Below are positions 16,298 to 23,100 of a stretch of DNA of 32,512 nt, piece after piece (the stretch's first letter is position 1; every line of letters starts with the position of its first letter). The position numbers and the translations under genes are program-made. Source of the stretch: Ardenticatenaceae bacterium (GTDB taxonomy: Bacteria; Chloroflexota; Anaerolineae; Promineifilales; Promineifilaceae). The DNA lies in assembly GCA_020634215.1 (NCBI GenBank), contig JACKCD010000062.1:1-32512 (forward strand), given 5' to 3'. The notes beneath the pieces were generated by a model that saw only the letters and a list, made by a program, of their open reading frames with translations, ran no database searches and was not told the origin of the DNA.

Positions 16298-17050
16298 ATG
16301 AAATCTATGAACAGTATAACGCTCCGCGAATGGCTGCAACAACGGCCGTTTACCCTCACCATGTCCTCCGGCTTCTTTAGCTTTTTTGCCCATTGCGGCG
16401 TGGTTTCCGTGCTGGAAGAGGAAGGGCTGTTTCCGGCACGCATCACCGGCTCCAGCTCCGGGGCGATGATTGGCGCGGGCTGGGCGGCGGGGTGCAGCGC
16501 CCAACTGCTGCGCGACTTCGCCTTTTCGCTGCAAAAAGAGGATTTTTGGGATCCGGGGTTAGGGCTGGGGCTATTGCGTGGGCGGCTCTTTCGTCGGCTC
16601 ATTAACCAAATTGCCCCCGTGCAGCGCATCGAAAAATGCCCTATCCCGCTCACCGTCTCGGTCTATGACATTTTGGCGCGGCAAACGGTGGCAGTGAACG
16701 AGGGGCCGCTGGCAGAAATGGTTTATGCGTCGTGTGCCATGCCTGGTTTTTTCCAGCCGGTGCGGATTAACGGCCGTTTCTACGCCGACGGTGGCATCAA
16801 AGACCGACCCGGTTTAGTCGGTGTGCCGGACGGCGAGCGCGTCTTCTACCACCACATCGCCTCCCGCTCCCCCTGGCGGCGCAAAAACAGCCCCTCGCTG
16901 CGCGTCCCCCAACGCCCCAACATGGTCACGCTGGCCGTCCCCAACCTCACTCGCGCCAACCCGAATGCGTTGGAAAACGGCCGTTTGGCCTTCGCCCAAG
17001 CCCGTGCAGCGTTGCAGTCTGCTTTGGATCAACCCATTTCCGCCCCTTGA
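16298..17050 (+). CDS. Patatin-like phospholipase
   Basis: 250 residues from the ATG at 16298. Another in-frame ATG at 16307 is equally good, and the frame also opens upstream at 16217. The patatin catalytic dyad is visible: the serine of GSSSG (about Ser53, in ITGSSSGAMIG) and Asp164 in ADGGI. The oxyanion-hole stretch reads SSGFFSFFAHCGV, a departure from the usual Gly-rich GxGxxG. The fold would hydrolyse acyl esters of phospholipids or other lipids. It is the first gene of the plus-strand block and is followed directly by a strong promoter for a peptide unit, whose -35 box overlaps this gene's stop codon. Confidence 0.88.
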   Translation: MKSMNSITLREWLQQRPFTLTMSSGFFSFFAHCGVVSVLEEEGLFPARITGSSSGAMIGAGWAAGCSAQLLRDFAFSLQKEDFWDPGLGLGLLRGRLFRRLINQIAPVQRIEKCPIPLTVSVYDILARQTVAVNEGPLAEMVYASCAMPGFFQPVRINGRFYADGGIKDRPGLVGVPDGERVFYHHIASRSPWRRKNSPSLRVPQRPNMVTLAVPNLTRANPNALENGRLAFAQARAALQSALDQPISAP

Positions 17051-17076
17051 CCAACGGCCGTTTCCCGTGCTATACT
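17047..17076 (+). promoter_or_regulatory. Sigma70-type promoter
   Basis: TTGACC at 17047-17052 and TATACT at 17071-17076 with an 18-base spacer, close to consensus and the clearest promoter in the window. The -35 overlaps the stop of the patatin gene, and the first bases of the spacer are the palindrome AACGGCCGTT (17053-17062). Transcription would begin near 17083, just before a good ribosome binding site. Confidence 0.75.
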
Positions 17077-17118
17077 GCCGCTCACTTAGCAAAAACACCT
17101 TTATGGAGGACTTACGCA

Positions 17119-17187
17119 ATGCAAAAATTTCAAATGATTGTCAACCACACAACTGAACGGCATTGTGTAAGCACGTTTGCGCGGTAA
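17119..17187 (+). CDS. 22-residue small peptide (possible leader peptide)
   Basis: A short frame beginning MQKFQMIVNHTTERHC and ending in FAR before TAA. It has a strong Shine-Dalgarno sequence, GGAGGA at 17105-17110, eight bases before the ATG, and a near-consensus promoter about 45 bases upstream. A terminator-like hairpin follows 45 bases after the stop. These three parts together make it a convincing transcription unit rather than chance. The peptide has no recognised family. It might be a leader peptide whose translation decides whether transcription reads through the three downstream hairpins into the RIO kinase gene, or a free small protein. Neither is shown. Confidence 0.5.
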   Translation: MQKFQMIVNHTTERHCVSTFAR

Positions 17188-17231
17188 GCATTCCCCGCAG
17201 TTTCTAACCTAATCTGCGACTGCTTTTCCGG

Positions 17232-17260
17232 CCACAGGCGTGCTTAACCTGTGGTTTTTT
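17232..17260 (+). terminator. Rho-independent terminator 1
   Basis: CCACAGG and CCTGTGG pair around a nine-base loop and are followed by six T. It is the first of three similar signals after the small peptide. Confidence 0.75.
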
Positions 17261-17286
17261 GCTGCCTCCTCACCGAGTCACTTCCA

Positions 17287-17317
17287 GCCACGCGCAATGC
17301 TGCCCGTGGCTTTTTTA
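17287..17317 (+). terminator. Rho-independent terminator 2
   Basis: GCCACG pairs with CGTGGC and is followed by six T. The stem sequence is repeated in terminator 3. Confidence 0.75.
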
Positions 17318-17355
17318 TTTCCCCCTGTCGTCTAATTTGTTGGGAAAAATGCCAT

Positions 17356-17399
17356 TTGTGTTAGGAAACGGCCGTTAATCCCGCCGTCGCCTAACACAA
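17356..17399. repeat. 10-bp inverted repeat enclosing AACGGCCGTT
   Basis: TTGTGTTAGG (17356-17365) and CCTAACACAA (17390-17399) are perfect complements. One copy of the window-wide palindrome lies between them at 17367-17376. No T-run follows, so it is not a terminator. It could be a processing site or part of a structured RNA. Confidence 0.7.
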
Positions 17400-17412
17400 C
17401 CAAGCACCACCA

Positions 17413-17444
17413 AGCCACGGGTATTGTTCACTCGTGGCTTTTTT
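17413..17444 (+). terminator. Rho-independent terminator 3
   Basis: AGCCACG pairs with CGTGGCT around a 13-base loop and runs into six T. It is the last hairpin before the RIO-type kinase gene. Confidence 0.75.
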
Positions 17445-17501
17445 GTTGCTGGCTTTTATTTGTAGGGCAATGTTGCAAAATTACCCTACCCCAAACCAAC
17501 C

Positions 17502-18464
17502 TTGAAAAGACAAACTTTCAATTTCGATACGTTAGACGACTACGATTATGACAACCGCGACCGCACTACCCATCGGCAGTACGGCAACCGCAAGCGTAAA
17601 AAAGACAAACAGGAGCGCAAAGCAGTTGTTGCCACCCTCACCGACCTGCAAGACAGCGTCACCGACTGGGTGCCAAGCTACTGCGCCGCGCTTGACCCAA
17701 GACACCACGAGCGGCAATGGGTCATAGACTCCGTTGGTCCCTTTTACCGCGACAACATCGTCAGCGATGTTGTCAGCATTGTCAAAGGGGGCAAGGAGGC
17801 CAACGTCTATACCTGCCTCGCCCACCCCGCCACCGGCCTCAGCCACATCGCCGCCAAGCTGTACCGGCCGCGCATGTTGCGCCATCTCAAAAACGATGCC
17901 GTCTACAAAGCCGGCCGCACCCTGCGCGATGCCGAGGGCAAACAAATTAAGGGGCGGCGCGAGAAGCTGGCCTTGCAGCAAAAGACCAAATTTGGCAAAG
18001 AAGTGGACATCCAGTGGTGGATTGGCAACGAGTTCCGCGCCCAGCAGACCCTCTACGAGGCCGGGGCTGATGTGCCAAAACCGATTGCCCACACCGGCAA
18101 CACCATCCTCATGGCCCACATTGGCGATGGTTTTCGGGCAGCTCCCACGCTCATCGAGACGAGCATCAGCGTGGCTGAGGCGCAACCCTTGTTCAACCGC
18201 ATCATGGACAACATTGCCCTGATGCTGGAACACCACCTCATTCACGGCGACCTGTCCGCCTATAACATCCTGTACTGGGACGGCAAGATTACGATCATTG
18301 ACTTTCCCCAAATGGTTGAAGCCCGCCACAACCCCCACGCTTTTGACCTGCTCCAGCGTGACATCCAGCGCGTGGCCGACTACTTTACTCGCTATGGCGT
18401 GGTCGCTGATGCCCAAGCGTTGGCATTGGCGCTGTGGCAGCCGTATATGGGGAGGGATTTTTGA
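17502..18464 (+). CDS. RIO-type serine protein kinase
   Basis: 320 residues. The RIO kinase features are the nucleotide loop GGKEANVY (96-103), the ATP-binding Lys119 in AAKLYRP, the catalytic loop HGDLSAYNIL with Asp250 and Asn255, and the metal-binding Asp267 in IIDFPQ. The N-terminus is acidic and then strongly basic (NRKRKKDKQERK). RIO kinases act in ribosome maturation in archaea and eukaryotes. The bacterial homologues have less clear roles. The start appears to be TTG at 17502, because no ATG or GTG lies upstream before the in-frame stop. No good ribosome binding site is seen. The gene follows the multi-terminator leader region and may be controlled by read-through. Confidence 0.9.
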   Translation: MKRQTFNFDTLDDYDYDNRDRTTHRQYGNRKRKKDKQERKAVVATLTDLQDSVTDWVPSYCAALDPRHHERQWVIDSVGPFYRDNIVSDVVSIVKGGKEANVYTCLAHPATGLSHIAAKLYRPRMLRHLKNDAVYKAGRTLRDAEGKQIKGRREKLALQQKTKFGKEVDIQWWIGNEFRAQQTLYEAGADVPKPIAHTGNTILMAHIGDGFRAAPTLIETSISVAEAQPLFNRIMDNIALMLEHHLIHGDLSAYNILYWDGKITIIDFPQMVEARHNPHAFDLLQRDIQRVADYFTRYGVVADAQALALALWQPYMGRDF

Positions 18465-18473
18465 AATTGGTTA

Positions 18474-18529
18474 TTGGAGATTGGAGATTGTTGTTCTGCG
18501 AGGAGCAATCTCCAATCTCTAATCTCCAG
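18474..18529. repeat. GGAGATT-type hairpin repeat
   Basis: GGAGATT units and a TTCTGCGAGGAGC loop are followed by AATCTCC/AATCTCT units. It lies between the RIO kinase and the first ABC transporter, ending seven bases before the ABC start codon. Confidence 0.9.
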
Positions 18530-18535
18530 CAAAAT

Positions 18536-20365
18536 ATGAAGTTAAAACTACTAAAAACATACCTTCTGCCGCACAAATGGCGGCTTTTGATTCTAACCGT
18601 GCTGTTGTTTGGCAGCATCGGTTTACAGCTTATTGCACCGCAGGTAGTGCGCCGCTTTTTAGATTTGGCGCAAAGTGGGCAGACGGGAACGGTTTTGGCA
18701 TTAACGGCCGTTTCCTTCTTCCTCACCGTCACCCTGCAAAAAATCATCATGCTGCTGGCCGCCTACGCCAGCGAAGATTTAGGCTGGACCGCCACCAACC
18801 ATTTGCGGACTGACTTGGCCGCCCACGTCATCAAGCTCGACATGGGCTTTCACAAGAGCCACACCCCCGGCGAACTCATCGAGCGCGTGGATGGGGACGT
18901 GAGCAACCTGACCGAATATTTCTCCTCCATCATCATCCAACTGCTGGGCAACACGCTGCTGGCAGGGGGAATCATCCTGCTGCTTTTGCGCGAAGATTGG
19001 CGCGTGGGGCTGATTGGCCTGGGGTATGGCCTGTTGGTCTTCCTGCTGCTGCGGGTGGCGGAGAAATATGTAATGCGCTTTTGGGGTGACGTGCGGCAAG
19101 GCTTTGCCGAACTCTATGGCTTTATGGAGGAGCGCATGGGGGGGCTGGAGGATATTCGCGCCAACGGGGGCGAAAGCTACATTATGGCGCGGCTGCACCC
19201 GCTGCTGCGTGCCACCTACCGCGCCCGCATTCGGGCAGAGGTGTCGGGCAGCGTCACTTTTGTGCTGGGCTATTCGCTCTACGTGCTGAGCTTGCTGGCG
19301 ACGCTGGCTCTGGGTGCGCTCCGTTTTCAGCAGGGGGCGATTACGATTGGGTCGCTGTTTTTGTTGACGTATTATGTGGGGCAGTTGGAACGGCCGTTTA
19401 GCGAAATCCGCCGCCACCTCGTTGACCTGCAACGCGCCTACGCCAGCATCAACCGCATCACCGAACTATTCCAAAGCCAGCCCCACGTCCAAGAGCAAGC
19501 CACCGCCCCCGCCCCCCGCACCGCCCCAACGGTGTCGTTTGCAAACGTGTCGTTCGCCTACAAAGACGGGTTATCAGTGAATGGTAAACAGTTATCAGTA
19601 ACCAGTAACCAATATTCAGTAACCAATCTCCAATCTCCAATCTCCAATCTCCAATCCCCCAACGTTCTGCAAAACATCACCTTCCAGCTTGAAGCCGGCC
19701 GCGTGCTGGGCCTGCTCGGCCGCACCGGCAGCGGCAAAACAACCATGACGCGGCTGCTCTTTCGGCTCTATGACGTGGACGCAGGGGCAATTTGCCTCGA
19801 TGGGCAGGATGTGCGCCGCATGGGTCTGTCAGATTTGCGGCGGCATGTGGGGATGGTGACGCAGGATGTGCAGTTGTTTTCGGCCACCGTGCGCGACAAT
19901 TTGACGCTGTTTCAAAATTATAACCCGACCGCAGAACCCATTGCCGACGACAAAATCATTGCCGCGCTGGACAGTTTGGGGCTGGGCGACTGGTTTCGCG
20001 CTTTGCCCAATGGGCTGGACACGATGCTGCAAGGCAGCCAGGGGCTGTCAGCCGGGGAGGCGCAGTTGTTTGCCTTTGCCCGCGTCTTTTTGCGTGACCC
20101 CAAGCTGGTGGTTTTGGATGAAGCATCGGCGCGGCTCGACCCGGCCACGGAGCATCTGCTGGAACGCGCCATTGACCGCCTGCTGCAAAACCGCACGGGC
20201 ATTATCATTGCCCACAGGCTAGGAACGGTGCAGCGGGCGGATGATGTGTTGATTTTGGAGAATGGGGGCGTGGTGGAAAACGGCCGGCGTGTCGTCCTTG
20301 CCAATGACCCCAACTCTCGTTTCTACCAACTCCTGCAAACCGGGCTAGAGGAGGTGTTGGTATGA
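18536..20365 (+). CDS. ABC exporter half-transporter A (intact catalytic Glu, degenerate signature)
   Basis: 609 residues from the ATG at 18536. The open frame starts earlier, but that part is translated repeat. An N-terminal type-1 exporter membrane domain with about six helices (to about 310) is followed by the ATPase. Walker A is GRTGSGKT (395-402) and Walker B is LVVLDEAS with catalytic Glu529. The signature is LSAGE (504-508) instead of LSGGQ, and the H-loop is IIIAHRLGT. It would pair with the next gene, which has the opposite defects. A 30-residue stretch (346-375) between FAYKDG and NVLQNITF is encoded by a TAATCAGT-type plus a GGAGATT-type repeat inserted in frame. It falls in a loop before Walker A, so the protein may still fold. 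Confidence 0.93.
   Translation: MKLKLLKTYLLPHKWRLLILTVLLFGSIGLQLIAPQVVRRFLDLAQSGQTGTVLALTAVSFFLTVTLQKIIMLLAAYASEDLGWTATNHLRTDLAAHVIKLDMGFHKSHTPGELIERVDGDVSNLTEYFSSIIIQLLGNTLLAGGIILLLLREDWRVGLIGLGYGLLVFLLLRVAEKYVMRFWGDVRQGFAELYGFMEERMGGLEDIRANGGESYIMARLHPLLRATYRARIRAEVSGSVTFVLGYSLYVLSLLATLALGALRFQQGAITIGSLFLLTYYVGQLERPFSEIRRHLVDLQRAYASINRITELFQSQPHVQEQATAPAPRTAPTVSFANVSFAYKDGLSVNGKQLSVTSNQYSVTNLQSPISNLQSPNVLQNITFQLEAGRVLGLLGRTGSGKTTMTRLLFRLYDVDAGAICLDGQDVRRMGLSDLRRHVGMVTQDVQLFSATVRDNLTLFQNYNPTAEPIADDKIIAALDSLGLGDWFRALPNGLDTMLQGSQGLSAGEAQLFAFARVFLRDPKLVVLDEASARLDPATEHLLERAIDRLLQNRTGIIIAHRLGTVQRADDVLILENGGVVENGRRVVLANDPNSRFYQLLQTGLEEVLV
19571..19660. repeat. In-frame repeat insertion inside the ABC ATPase domain
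   Basis: A 90-base block made of TTATCAGT/AACCAGT-type units followed by four or more CAATCTC units, the same two families seen between genes elsewhere. Its length is a multiple of three and it has no stop in the reading frame. Removing it joins FAYKDG directly to NVLQNITF, which matches the normal ABC spacing. Confidence 0.85.
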
Positions 20366-20400
20366 GAATGTTAGGGTCTGCCAAAAATTTCTGGGACTAT

Positions 20401-20464
20401 CGTATTCCGTATTGCGTATTGCGTAGACGGGAATTTGTAACGGAATACGGAATACGCAATACGC
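20401..20464. repeat. CGTATTG/CGTATTCC hairpin repeat
   Basis: Three units of the form CGTATTCCGTATTGCGTATTGCG face CGGAATACGGAATACGCAATACG across a GGGAATTTGTAA-type loop. This is another family with the same tandem-unit hairpin design. It lies between the two ABC half-transporters. Confidence 0.9.
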
Positions 20465-20480
20465 CCTATGAGGTATTCGT

Positions 20481-22319
20481 ATGACCACGATATTAAATCC
20501 CCATGAAGAAGAAGTGATTCCCGTGTGGCAAGCCACCTGGTCGCTCATTCGCTATCGGCCGGGCCTTTTCCTTGCCAACCTGTTTTTTAGCAGTGCCTTC
20601 ATCGCCACGCGGCTCATTCCCGGCCTCATCACCCAACGCTTCTTTGACAACCTGACGGGCGATGCCCCGGCCACCCTTAGCCTGTGGGCACTGTTGGCGT
20701 TGTATTTGGCGGTGGAAGTGACACGCATGATTGCCAACCTGGGCGAAGCGTGGAGCAGCGCCAGCGTCCGCAACAGCAACGGCGTGCTGATGCGGCGCAA
20801 CGTGATGGCAAACCTGCTGCAGCGGTTTGGCGCAGCCACCCTGCCCGTGCCGCCCGGCGATGCCGTTACCCGCCTCGACGACGACGTGGCCGACTTTGCC
20901 GACTTCCCCACCTGGATTCCCGATGTGTTCGGCCATTTTCTCTTTTCGCTGTTTGCCATCATCATCATGGCGCGGATTGATTTGACCATTACCCTGGTGG
21001 CCGTGCTGCCACTATTAGGTGTGATTTTGCTCAACCGCGTCATCTGGAAATATTTCCTCCACTACAACCGCCTGAGCCGCGAACGGGACAGTGCGGTGAC
21101 GGCCTTTTTAGGCGACATCTTCGACTCGGTGCAGGCGGTGAAGGTGGCTGATGGCGAGGCCAATGTGCTGGGGTATTTGCGGCGGCTGAATGATGCGCGG
21201 CGCGAGGCGAAGGTACGTTTTGAGGTGATGTGGCGGGTGTTTGAAACCGTATCGGACAATTTGGGCGATGTGGCGGTAGGCGTGATGGTGCTGCTGGCGG
21301 GGCGGGCGATGACAGATGGCACATTCACCGTGGGAGATTTTTCGCTCTTTGCCACCTATCTCTTTTTTGTGGCGCGGTTTCCGGCGCAGGTTGGCAGCTA
21401 TCTGTCGGAAATTATTCAGCAAAAGGTGGGGCTGCGGCGGCTGCATGAAATTGCGCCAGAGGCGGAGCCAGCCAGCTTGGTGGCACACCACCCCATTTAC
21501 CTGACGGGTACTTTGCCAACGGTTACGCCGGTTACAAGGTCGGTGGCTGACCAGCTAGAGACGTTAACGGTTGACGGTCTAAGCTATCGTTATCCCGGCA
21601 GCGAAAATGGCATCCACAACATTAACCTGCGGCTGGAACGAGGGTCGCTGACGGTGATCACGGGGCGGGTTGGGTCGGGCAAGACGACGCTGCTGCGGGT
21701 GCTGCTGGGGCTGCTGCCCCAAGACGGCGGTGAAATTCGTTGGAATGGGGAACGGGTGGCCGATCCGTCAACCTTTTTTGTGCCGCCGCGCAGTGCCTAT
21801 ACGCCGCAGGTGCCGCGTTTGTTTAGCGAATCGCTGCGGGAGAATGTGCTGCTGGGGCTGCCGGATGGGGGGTTGATGGGGGCGGTGGAAACGGCCGTTC
21901 TTGCCCCCGACATCGCCACCCTGGAAAACGGGATCGACACGCTGGTGGGGCCACGCGGCGTGCGCCTTTCCGGCGGGCAGGTGCAGCGCACCGCCGCCGC
22001 CCGCATGTTGGTACGCCAGCCGGAGCTGCTCGTCTTCGACGACCTTTCCAGTGCGCTGGATGTGGAGACGGAGCGGGAGTTGTGGGAACGGTTGGAAGAA
22101 GTGGGGAGTCAGGCGTGGGGAGTAGGGAGATCACACCCCACACCCCACGCCCCACACCCCACTTTCCTTGTCGTTTCCCATCGCCGGGCCGTGCTGCGGC
22201 GGGCGGACTGGGTGGTGGTGCTGGAAAACGGCCGTATGGCGGCGGAAGGAACGCTGGATGATCTGCTGCTGACTTCGGAGGAGATGCGGCGGCTGTGGCG
22301 GGGGGAGGAGGGAGATTAG
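20481..22319 (+). CDS. ABC exporter half-transporter B (intact signature, Asp for catalytic Glu)
   Basis: 612 residues. The membrane domain is followed by an ATPase with Walker A GRVGSGKT (395-402) and signature LSGGQ (496-500). Walker B is LLVFDDLSS, with Asp521 where Glu is expected. Half-transporter A has Glu but LSAGE. Combined, one ATP site would be complete (A's Walker motifs with B's LSGGQ) and the other degenerate, the pattern of heterodimeric exporters such as TM287/288. A 20-residue Pro/His/Gly-rich stretch (541-560), encoded by a different repeat, lies between Walker B and the H-loop (VVSHRR). The last residues EEGD and the TAG stop come from a GGAGATT repeat. Confidence 0.93.
   Translation: MTTILNPHEEEVIPVWQATWSLIRYRPGLFLANLFFSSAFIATRLIPGLITQRFFDNLTGDAPATLSLWALLALYLAVEVTRMIANLGEAWSSASVRNSNGVLMRRNVMANLLQRFGAATLPVPPGDAVTRLDDDVADFADFPTWIPDVFGHFLFSLFAIIIMARIDLTITLVAVLPLLGVILLNRVIWKYFLHYNRLSRERDSAVTAFLGDIFDSVQAVKVADGEANVLGYLRRLNDARREAKVRFEVMWRVFETVSDNLGDVAVGVMVLLAGRAMTDGTFTVGDFSLFATYLFFVARFPAQVGSYLSEIIQQKVGLRRLHEIAPEAEPASLVAHHPIYLTGTLPTVTPVTRSVADQLETLTVDGLSYRYPGSENGIHNINLRLERGSLTVITGRVGSGKTTLLRVLLGLLPQDGGEIRWNGERVADPSTFFVPPRSAYTPQVPRLFSESLRENVLLGLPDGGLMGAVETAVLAPDIATLENGIDTLVGPRGVRLSGGQVQRTAAARMLVRQPELLVFDDLSSALDVETERELWERLEEVGSQAWGVGRSHPTPHAPHPTFLVVSHRRAVLRRADWVVVLENGRMAAEGTLDDLLLTSEEMRRLWRGEEGD
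22101..22160. repeat. In-frame GTGGGG/CCCCAC hairpin repeat inside the second ABC gene
   Basis: Sixty bases with GTGGGGAGT and GCGTGGGGAGT on the left and CACACCCCACACCCCACGCCCC on the right, forming an inverted repeat. The reading frame passes through it, adding 20 residues to the ATPase domain. It is a third repeat family caught inside a coding sequence. Confidence 0.8.
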
Positions 22320-22373
22320 AGATTGGGGATTGGAGATTGTTCCGCTTGCAGCGGCCAATCTTCAATCTCCAAG
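22310..22373. repeat. GGAGATT-type hairpin repeat
   Basis: GGAGATT, AGAGATT, GGGGATT and GGAGATT units, a TCCGCTTGCAGCGG loop, then AATCTTC and AATCTCC. The first unit supplies the stop codon of the second ABC gene. Confidence 0.9.
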
Positions 22374-22384
22374 GTATGAGGCGG

Positions 22385-22792
22385 CTACCAAAGAATTGAA
22401 GCTAACTGAGAAGCGATTATTTCCTCATCGCGGGTGATAAGCAAGGCATTTAGGGCAACAGCTTCGGCAACAATGAGGCGATCAAAGATGTCTTTAATCT
22501 GTGTATATTGCGCTGCTTTTAAAACAATGGCGAGATGAAGTTGCCCAATTCGGTAATTATCGCTGGTGTTCATCTGTTGAAGCAACTGTTCAAACTGAGC
22601 CTGAGTTCCTTGAATTCGCTTCTTCTCAATAATCATCAATGCCTCAGCGATTACAACTGCAGGCAAGTGTAGCAGAGCTTCATTTTGACCAACTTCTTGA
22701 AAAGCTTGAAAAGCAATGGGGCTTAATCGAGATGGATCGAACAAATGCCACAAGAGAGTGTGTGTATCGGCAACGTAAATTTTATTTGTCAT
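22385..22792 (-). CDS. vapC: PIN-domain ribonuclease toxin (VapC family)
   Basis: 135 residues, standard for VapC. The PIN acidic residues are visible: Asp9 in VADTHTLLW, Glu50 in VIAEAL, Asp104 in FDRLIVAEA and Asp122 in ITRDEEI. VapC toxins are Mg-dependent endoribonucleases that cut tRNA or rRNA when their antitoxin is lost. The gene follows the antitoxin gene with an 11-base overlap, the usual gene order. The pair lies on the opposite strand between two ABC exporter genes, so it is likely an acquired insertion. Confidence 0.9.
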   Translation of the reverse strand: MTNKIYVADTHTLLWHLFDPSRLSPIAFQAFQEVGQNEALLHLPAVVIAEALMIIEKKRIQGTQAQFEQLLQQMNTSDNYRIGQLHLAIVLKAAQYTQIKDIFDRLIVAEAVALNALLITRDEEIIASQLASILW

Positions 22793-23051
22793 CAGCGTCT
22801 ATTGGCTCATCAAACAAAGCAAGTAGTTTATCTAAGCGCTGTTGGTGAAGGTCACGGGTCATTGCCTGAATCTCTTCATAGGGAAAGTCACCTTGACCAG
22901 CAAGAACCCCAGACAACTTTAACACGGGCTTCGCAACTTCTGGCCTTCGCAAGATTTGGATTTCGACTTGCTCATTTTCAACAAGGGCTAATGGTTTTTG
23001 TGGTTTTAGGATGCCGTTTTTGTAAACGGCCGTTACTGTTTCAACAATCAT
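22782..23051 (-). CDS. DUF104/AF2212-like antitoxin
   Basis: 89 residues from the ATG at 23051. VTAVYKNGILKPQKPLALVENEQVEIQIL matches the short beta-rich start of AF2212/DUF104 antitoxins, which pair with PIN toxins. The C-terminal part (LDKLLALFDEP) is helical and would bind the toxin. It overlaps the toxin gene by 11 bases and is transcribed away from the third ABC gene, whose start at 23101 lies only 50 bases away, so the two promoters must overlap. A palindrome copy falls inside this gene at 23025. Confidence 0.85.
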   Translation of the reverse strand: MIVETVTAVYKNGILKPQKPLALVENEQVEIQILRRPEVAKPVLKLSGVLAGQGDFPYEEIQAMTRDLHQQRLDKLLALFDEPIDADDK

Positions 23052-23100
23052 GATTTTACACCTCACACAACTTGAGGATGATTATACAACAAAGTGTACT

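Noticed and set aside
16821..17156. Plus-strand frame crossing the promoter at 17047
   Set aside because: It is Ser/Pro-rich, overlaps the patatin in another frame, and has no family match.
18434..18535. Upstream start for the first ABC gene
   Set aside because: The added residues are translated repeat and the end of the RIO gene. The Met at 18536 begins the normal exporter N-terminus.
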